Positions 63,375 to 64,000 of a stretch of DNA of 64,000 nucleotides are shown piece by piece (positions within the stretch are counted from its first letter, which is position 1; the number at the start of each line of letters is the position of its first letter). Origin of the DNA: Streptomyces sp. NBC_01268 (GTDB taxonomy: Bacteria > Actinomycetota > Actinomycetes > Streptomycetales > Streptomycetaceae). Position numbers and translations under genes: made by a program. The stretch spans positions 1,860,001 through 1,924,000 of the forward strand of contig NZ_CP108454.1 of the NCBI RefSeq assembly GCF_036240795.1, written 5' to 3'. The notes below the pieces were generated by a model. It saw nothing but the letters and a program-made list of their open reading frames with translations, was not told the DNA's origin and did not search any database.

Positions 63375-63791
63375 ATGACTGCTGACGCCCTCCCCCGTCG
63401 TACGGCGCTCCTCGCCGGTGGTGCCGCCCTGGTCTCCGGCTGCGGAGGAGGGTCGGGCGGCACCGACAGCACGGACGGCACGCGGACGAGCGGCACGCCC
63501 TCGCCCACGGCGCTCGCCCGGACCTCCGACATCCCGGTCGGCGGCGGCACGGTCTTCAAGGACGAGAAGGTCGTGGTCACCCAGCCCGTGGCGGACGAGT
63601 TCAAGGCCTTCTCGGCGGTCTGCACGCACCAGGGCTGTCTCGTGGACAAGGTCGCCGACGGCACGATCGACTGCCCCTGCCACGGCTCGAAGTACCGCAT
63701 CGCCGACGGCACGGTGGCGGCGGGACCGGCGCCCCGCCGGCTCCCGGAGGAGCGGATTAATGTGTCGGACGGAAACATCACCCTGGCCTAG
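63375..63791 (+). CDS. Tat-exported Rieske iron-sulfur lipoprotein
   Basis: 138 residues. The N-terminus has the twin-arginine motif LPRRTALLAGGAAL joined to a lipobox LVSGC with Cys23, then a Gly/Ser/Thr spacer and a Rieske domain: SAVCTHQGCLVDKV and IDCPCHGSKYRIADGTV supply the two Cys-x-His pairs for a 2Fe-2S cluster. It should fold in the cytoplasm, be exported by Tat and sit on the outer membrane face. No oxygenase or bc1 partner is adjacent, so its redox partner is unknown. Confidence 0.94.
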   Translation: MTADALPRRTALLAGGAALVSGCGGGSGGTDSTDGTRTSGTPSPTALARTSDIPVGGGTVFKDEKVVVTQPVADEFKAFSAVCTHQGCLVDKVADGTIDCPCHGSKYRIADGTVAAGPAPRRLPEERINVSDGNITLA

Positions 63792-63801
63792 CCTGGCGCG
63801 C

Positions 63802-64000
63802 ATGACTCCCGAAGAGCTGGTCCGCGACCACACGATCTACTCCTGCGTCATGGGGTCGCGCGCGTTCGGTCTGGCGACCGAGGACAGCGACACCGACCGC
63901 CGGGGCGTCTATCTGGCCCCGACCCCGCTGTTCTGGCGCTTCGACAAGCCGCCGGCCCATGTGGAGGGCCCCGCGGAGGAGCAGTTCAGCTGGGAGCTGG
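63802..64000 (+). CDS. RlaP-like nucleotidyltransferase, 5' part only
   Basis: About 66 codons before the window ends: MTPEELVRDHTIYSCVMGSRAFGLATEDSDTDRRGVYLAPTPLFWRFDKPP. The GSRAFGLATEDSDTDRRG segment is the nucleotidyltransferase motif (GS-x-A-x-G and D-x-D) of the PF10127 family, known as RlaP, which is linked to RNA repair genes in some bacteria. TAGCCT lies 7 nt before the ATG and no ribosome site is seen. The rest lies outside the window. Confidence 0.85.
   Translation, partial: MTPEELVRDHTIYSCVMGSRAFGLATEDSDTDRRGVYLAPTPLFWRFDKPPAHVEGPAEEQFSWEL

Overview
The window is a piece of a linear-type, very GC-rich actinobacterial chromosome, almost certainly Streptomyces. The reasons are base composition, GTG/ATG starts with four-base ATGA/GTGA overlaps, many secreted proteins and lipoproteins, streptogrisin proteases, an AA10 lytic polysaccharide monooxygenase, a SepF-like division protein (SflA type), and the order hmgA ... 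LPMO-lipase ... dnaE2 ... sflA ... der-plsC-cmk-tyrA-aroH, which I recognise from the core of streptomycete chromosomes. No prophage, insertion sequence, CRISPR array, rRNA or tRNA gene was seen. About 57 protein genes are supported. Both window ends cut a gene.

Layout. 1-2583: a surface beta-helix membrane protein translationally coupled to a lipoprotein. 2734-6074: homogentisate dioxygenase hmgA, a GntR/UTRA regulator and a conserved protein of unknown role. 6185-8721: a TetR regulator divergent from a two-gene ABC exporter, with two inverted copies of one 16-bp operator-like sequence, one of them inside the exporter coding start. 8881-16245: a small protein, a Ser/Thr kinase with an extracellular domain, an SGNH lipase, an AAA ATPase, a YtrA-type GntR regulator, two GNATs, a DUF402 protein and a DUF6299 protein. 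16242-20072: a tripartite tricarboxylate transporter (tctCBA plus a coupled GNAT) divergent from a lone CitB-type response regulator. 20221-22058: a putatively sortase-anchored LPMO facing a secreted lipase. 22288-26780: a translesion pair, an ImuB-like Y-family protein lacking catalytic acids and DnaE2, with LexA-like boxes upstream. 26922-30666: a membrane protein, then a full-length bifunctional AdhE preceded by a perfect Rex-type operator. 30899-32838: two streptogrisin-type proteases.

33043-41415 is a divergon for a polar amino-acid (probably sulfur amino-acid) importer: two substrate-binding lipoproteins, two permeases, one ATPase, an FAD/NAD(P)-binding protein, a GNAT and a DUF1684 protein. 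A 23-codon upstream ORF of the Cys-ended streptomycete leader-peptide type precedes the rightward arm. The set parallels the Bacillus TcyJKLMN/YtmI system for cystine and S-substituted cysteines. 41458-46814: a DUF5685 protein with an extreme Cys-rich tail, SflA, an MFS exporter, a PAP2 phosphatase and an I78-type inhibitor. 47101-50136: a lone cytochrome oxidase subunit I and a GT4 glycosyltransferase.

50207-55863 is a branched-chain amino-acid-type ABC divergon in which LivH, LivM and LivG are fused into one 893-residue protein. The LivF partner has a Walker A Lys-to-Arg change and the LivG half has lost the signature serine, so both defects should fall in the same ATP site. 55860-57771: an Rpf-LysM protein and two conserved hypotheticals. 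57918-62334: the aroH-tyrA-cmk-plsC-der run linking tyrosine synthesis, CMP kinase, acyl transfer and ribosome GTPase. 62458-64000: a YidB-like protein, a DUF952 protein, a Tat-type Rieske lipoprotein and the start of an RlaP-like nucleotidyltransferase.

Recurring sequence themes are starts lying 6-7 nt after a TANNNT hexamer (likely leaderless transcripts), long perfect hairpins at operon ends, convergent genes whose stop codons overlap, and short tandem repeats in spacers and linkers.
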